Positions 62,136-64,000 of a stretch of DNA of 64,000 nucleotides are shown here, in pieces (the first letter of the stretch is position 1; every line of letters begins with the position of its first letter). A model generated the notes under the pieces. The model made no database searches. It saw nothing but the letters and a program-made list of their open reading frames with translations, and was not told where the DNA came from. A program made the position numbers and the translations under genes. Source of the DNA: Gallionella sp. Its GTDB lineage: Bacteria; Pseudomonadota; Gammaproteobacteria; Burkholderiales; Gallionellaceae. The DNA is taken from positions 62,001 through 126,000 of the forward strand of contig JAHFRA010000003.1 of NCBI GenBank assembly GCA_023259035.1, in the 5' to 3' direction.

Positions 62136-64000
62136 GCTGGTCGACCTCTTCTTCAGGCAAGTCAGGCAAAGGCTTCGGTACTTTGCCCAGCAGGTAATAG
62201 TCCATCACCCTGCGCGCAATCGGGGCCGCGGTACTGCCGCCATGCCCGCCGTTTTCAGCCAATACTACCAGCGCGATTTTGGGTTGTTCGGCAGGGGCGA
62301 AGGCAATGAACCATGCGTGGTCGCGATTTCGTTCACTAATCTTGCTGGCATCATATTTTTCACCCGGCTTCATCGCGACCACTTGCGCGGTGCCGGTTTT
62401 GCCGGCGATATGATAAGACGCACCAACCGAGGCTTGCGCGGCCGTGCCGCCGGGTTGGGTGACTGCGGCCATGGCGCGCTTCACCAGATCGAGATGCGCC
62501 GGGTCAAGCTTCATATCGAACTCCGGTTTGGCTTCGATCAAGCGGTTTTCATTATTGCGTGAACTGCGCACCTCTTTGACCAGATGCGGCTTGTAGCCAA
62601 CGCCGTTATTGGCCAGCGTCGTAGTCGCGTAAGCCAGCTGCATCGGCGTCACCAGATTGTAGCCCTGTCCGATGCCCACCGAAACGGTGTCGCCCGCATA
62701 CCATTTTTCCTTGTAGCGTTTCATTTTCCATTCTTGCGATGGCAATAAACCGGAAGTCTCGCCTTCCAGATCGATGCCGGTTTTTTTGCCGAAGCCAAAA
62801 CGCGACAGGAAGCTGAAGATGTTGTCTATGCCCAGCTCTGTGGCCAGGCCATAGTAATAGGTGTCGCAGGAAATCACGATGGACTTGAACATATCCACGC
62901 TGCCATGCCCGCCCTTCTTCCAATCATGATACTGGTGGCTGCTGCCGGGCAGGGTGAAATAGCCCGGATCGCTGATGGCGCGACCGGGTGAACGAATATT
63001 GTAATACAGCCCGGCCAATGCCATGAATGGCTTGATCGTTGAACCCGATGGATATTGGCCGCGCAATGCGCGATTGTTGAGCGGGTGGTCGGGGGAATTG
63101 TTCAGTTCATCCCAGCTTTCCGGGTCGATGCCGTCGACGAACAGGCTCGGGTCGTAACCGGGTTTGCTGACAAAGGCCAGCACTTCGCCGTTGTTCGGAT
63201 CGATAGCCACCAGCGCGCCGCGATAGTTGCCGAAAGATTGCTCGGCGATTTCCTGCAGTTTGGCATCAATGCTCAGCACCAGCGTATTGCCGGATACCGG
63301 AGGCGTGCGCGACAAGATGCGCACTGCGCGCCCGGCTGAATCCACCTCGACTTGCTCCACCCCGGTGGCGCCGTGCAACTCGCTTTCGTAGCTTTGCTCC
63401 AGACCGGTCTTGCCAATGTAATCCGAGCCGCGATAATTGGCCGCCAATTCGTTCTCCTCGAGCTGTTCCACATCGGTTTGATTGATGCGCCCGATATAGC
63501 CGATCAGATGCGAGGTTTTATCCGAATACGGATAGTCGCGGAACAACCGCGCCTTGATTTCGACGCCCGGAAAACGGTACTGCTGTGCGGCGAAACGCGC
63601 CACTTCTTCGTTGCTCAAGCGGTTGCGGATCATCAGGGTCTCGAAGTTGCGACTCTCGGCCAGCAGCTTCTTGAAACGCTTGCGATCCCTGGGCGCGATC
63701 TCGACCAGCGCAGACAGTTCGTTGATGGTCGCTTCCAGATTTTTTAGCTTGCTCGGGGTGATCTCCAGCGTGTAGCCGGAATAATTGTGCGCCAGCACCA
63801 CGCCGTTGCGATCCAGTATCAGGCCGCGATTGGGAACGATGGGGACGATGGAGATGCGGTTGCTTTCCGCCAGCGTCTGGTAGTAATCGTGGCGCAGCGC
63901 CTGCAGGTAAATAAAACGCAGCAGCAGAATCACCAGCAGCAGCAGCACGAAACCGATGCTGATCGCCAGCCGGAAACGGAAGTTAAAAATCTCGCGCTGG
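62128..64000 (-). CDS. mrdA: Penicillin-binding protein 2 (elongasome transpeptidase), 5' end off the window
   Basis: The frame stays open through the right edge, where it reads QREIFNFRFRLAISIGFVLL, so the true start lies outside. It shows the membrane anchor, the PBP dimerisation domain (PNRGLILDRNGVVLAHNYSG), and the transpeptidase motifs: SxxK in YPSGSTIKPFMAL, the SCDTYYYGLA region and KTG in HIAGKTGTAQV. It crosslinks side-wall peptidoglycan together with RodA. mrdA-rodA-rlpA are on one strand. Confidence 0.96.
   Translation of the reverse strand, partial: QREIFNFRFRLAISIGFVLLLLVILLLRFIYLQALRHDYYQTLAESNRISIVPIVPNRGLILDRNGVVLAHNYSGYTLEITPSKLKNLEATINELSALVEIAPRDRKRFKKLLAESRNFETLMIRNRLSNEEVARFAAQQYRFPGVEIKARLFRDYPYSDKTSHLIGYIGRINQTDVEQLEENELAANYRGSDYIGKTGLEQSYESELHGATGVEQVEVDSAGRAVRILSRTPPVSGNTLVLSIDAKLQEIAEQSFGNYRGALVAIDPNNGEVLAFVSKPGYDPSLFVDGIDPESWDELNNSPDHPLNNRALRGQYPSGSTIKPFMALAGLYYNIRSPGRAISDPGYFTLPGSSHQYHDWKKGGHGSVDMFKSIVISCDTYYYGLATELGIDNIFSFLSRFGFGKKTGIDLEGETSGLLPSQEWKMKRYKEKWYAGDTVSVGIGQGYNLVTPMQLAYATTTLANNGVGYKPHLVKEVRSSRNNENRLIEAKPEFDMKLDPAHLDLVKRAMAAVTQPGGTAAQASVGASYHIAGKTGTAQVVAMKPGEKYDASKISERNRDHAWFIAFAPAEQPKIALVVLAENGGHGGSTAAPIARRVMDYYLLGKVPKPLPDLPEEEVDQHD

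Overview
The window is a gene-dense, GC-rich chromosomal segment of a betaproteobacterium. The gene content and order (iscRSUA-hscBA-fdx preceded by trmJ-cysE, dapA-bamC, dapF-DUF484-xerC, mrdA-rodA-rlpA, ppk1 beside yggX, feoAB, c-type cytochromes) fit a Nitrosomonadales/Gallionellaceae-like iron-associated lineage. That placement is an inference from gene content, not from a database match. There is no rRNA operon and no CRISPR array. One tRNA gene is present, tRNA-Arg(CCG).

Layout. 0-7 kb: a SulP anion transporter running off the left edge, a polyphosphate group (PPK2-type polyP:AMP phosphotransferase, sixA-like phosphatase, ppk1), yggX and uppP. 7.4-11.6 kb: a chromosomal ccdAB toxin-antitoxin pair, an unknown gene coupled to mutS, and mutS itself. 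11.7-18.1 kb: an apparent operon of a di-haem cytochrome c peroxidase and two GGDEF-EAL proteins, one carrying a cytoplasmic periplasmic-binding-protein fold. 18.4-26.3 kb: suhB, then trmJ-cysE-iscR-iscS-iscU-iscA-hscB-hscA-fdx for Fe-S cluster assembly. 26.3-34.8 kb: lpxH, an envelope operon (TPR/NTF2 protein, L,D-transpeptidase, exported cyclophilin), glnS, cysS and an RsmB-like methyltransferase.

34.8-42.5 kb is an accessory block bounded by a possible transposase remnant and a truncated integrase. It encodes an unusual cytochrome/DUF5648 protein, DsbD, and a TlpA thioredoxin - DUF4266 lipoprotein - DUF3570 barrel - ApbE flavin transferase cassette. Three leftward transcription units here (cytochrome, dsbD, tlpA) share nearly identical PmrA/QseB-like boxes followed by a -35-like TTGAC, which suggests one two-component regulon for periplasmic thiol, metal or flavin chemistry. 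42.5-64 kb returns to housekeeping genes: ychF, feoAB, dapA-bamC, a metallo-hydrolase, bcp-slyD, iscX-dsbB, insertion-sequence debris and tRNA-Arg, tag, dapF-DUF484-xerC, rlmI, two AT-richer membrane-protein genes, rlpA, rodA and mrdA (cut by the right edge).

The most striking feature is the number of small palindromic dispersed repeats of several families. They lie between genes and also, in frame, inside conserved housekeeping genes: three in mutS, two in hscA, two in cysS, one in the RsmB-like gene and one in xerC. Another copy fills the whole gap between hscB and hscA. This resembles the protein-coding palindromic elements of Rickettsia, but with several unrelated families acting in one genome.
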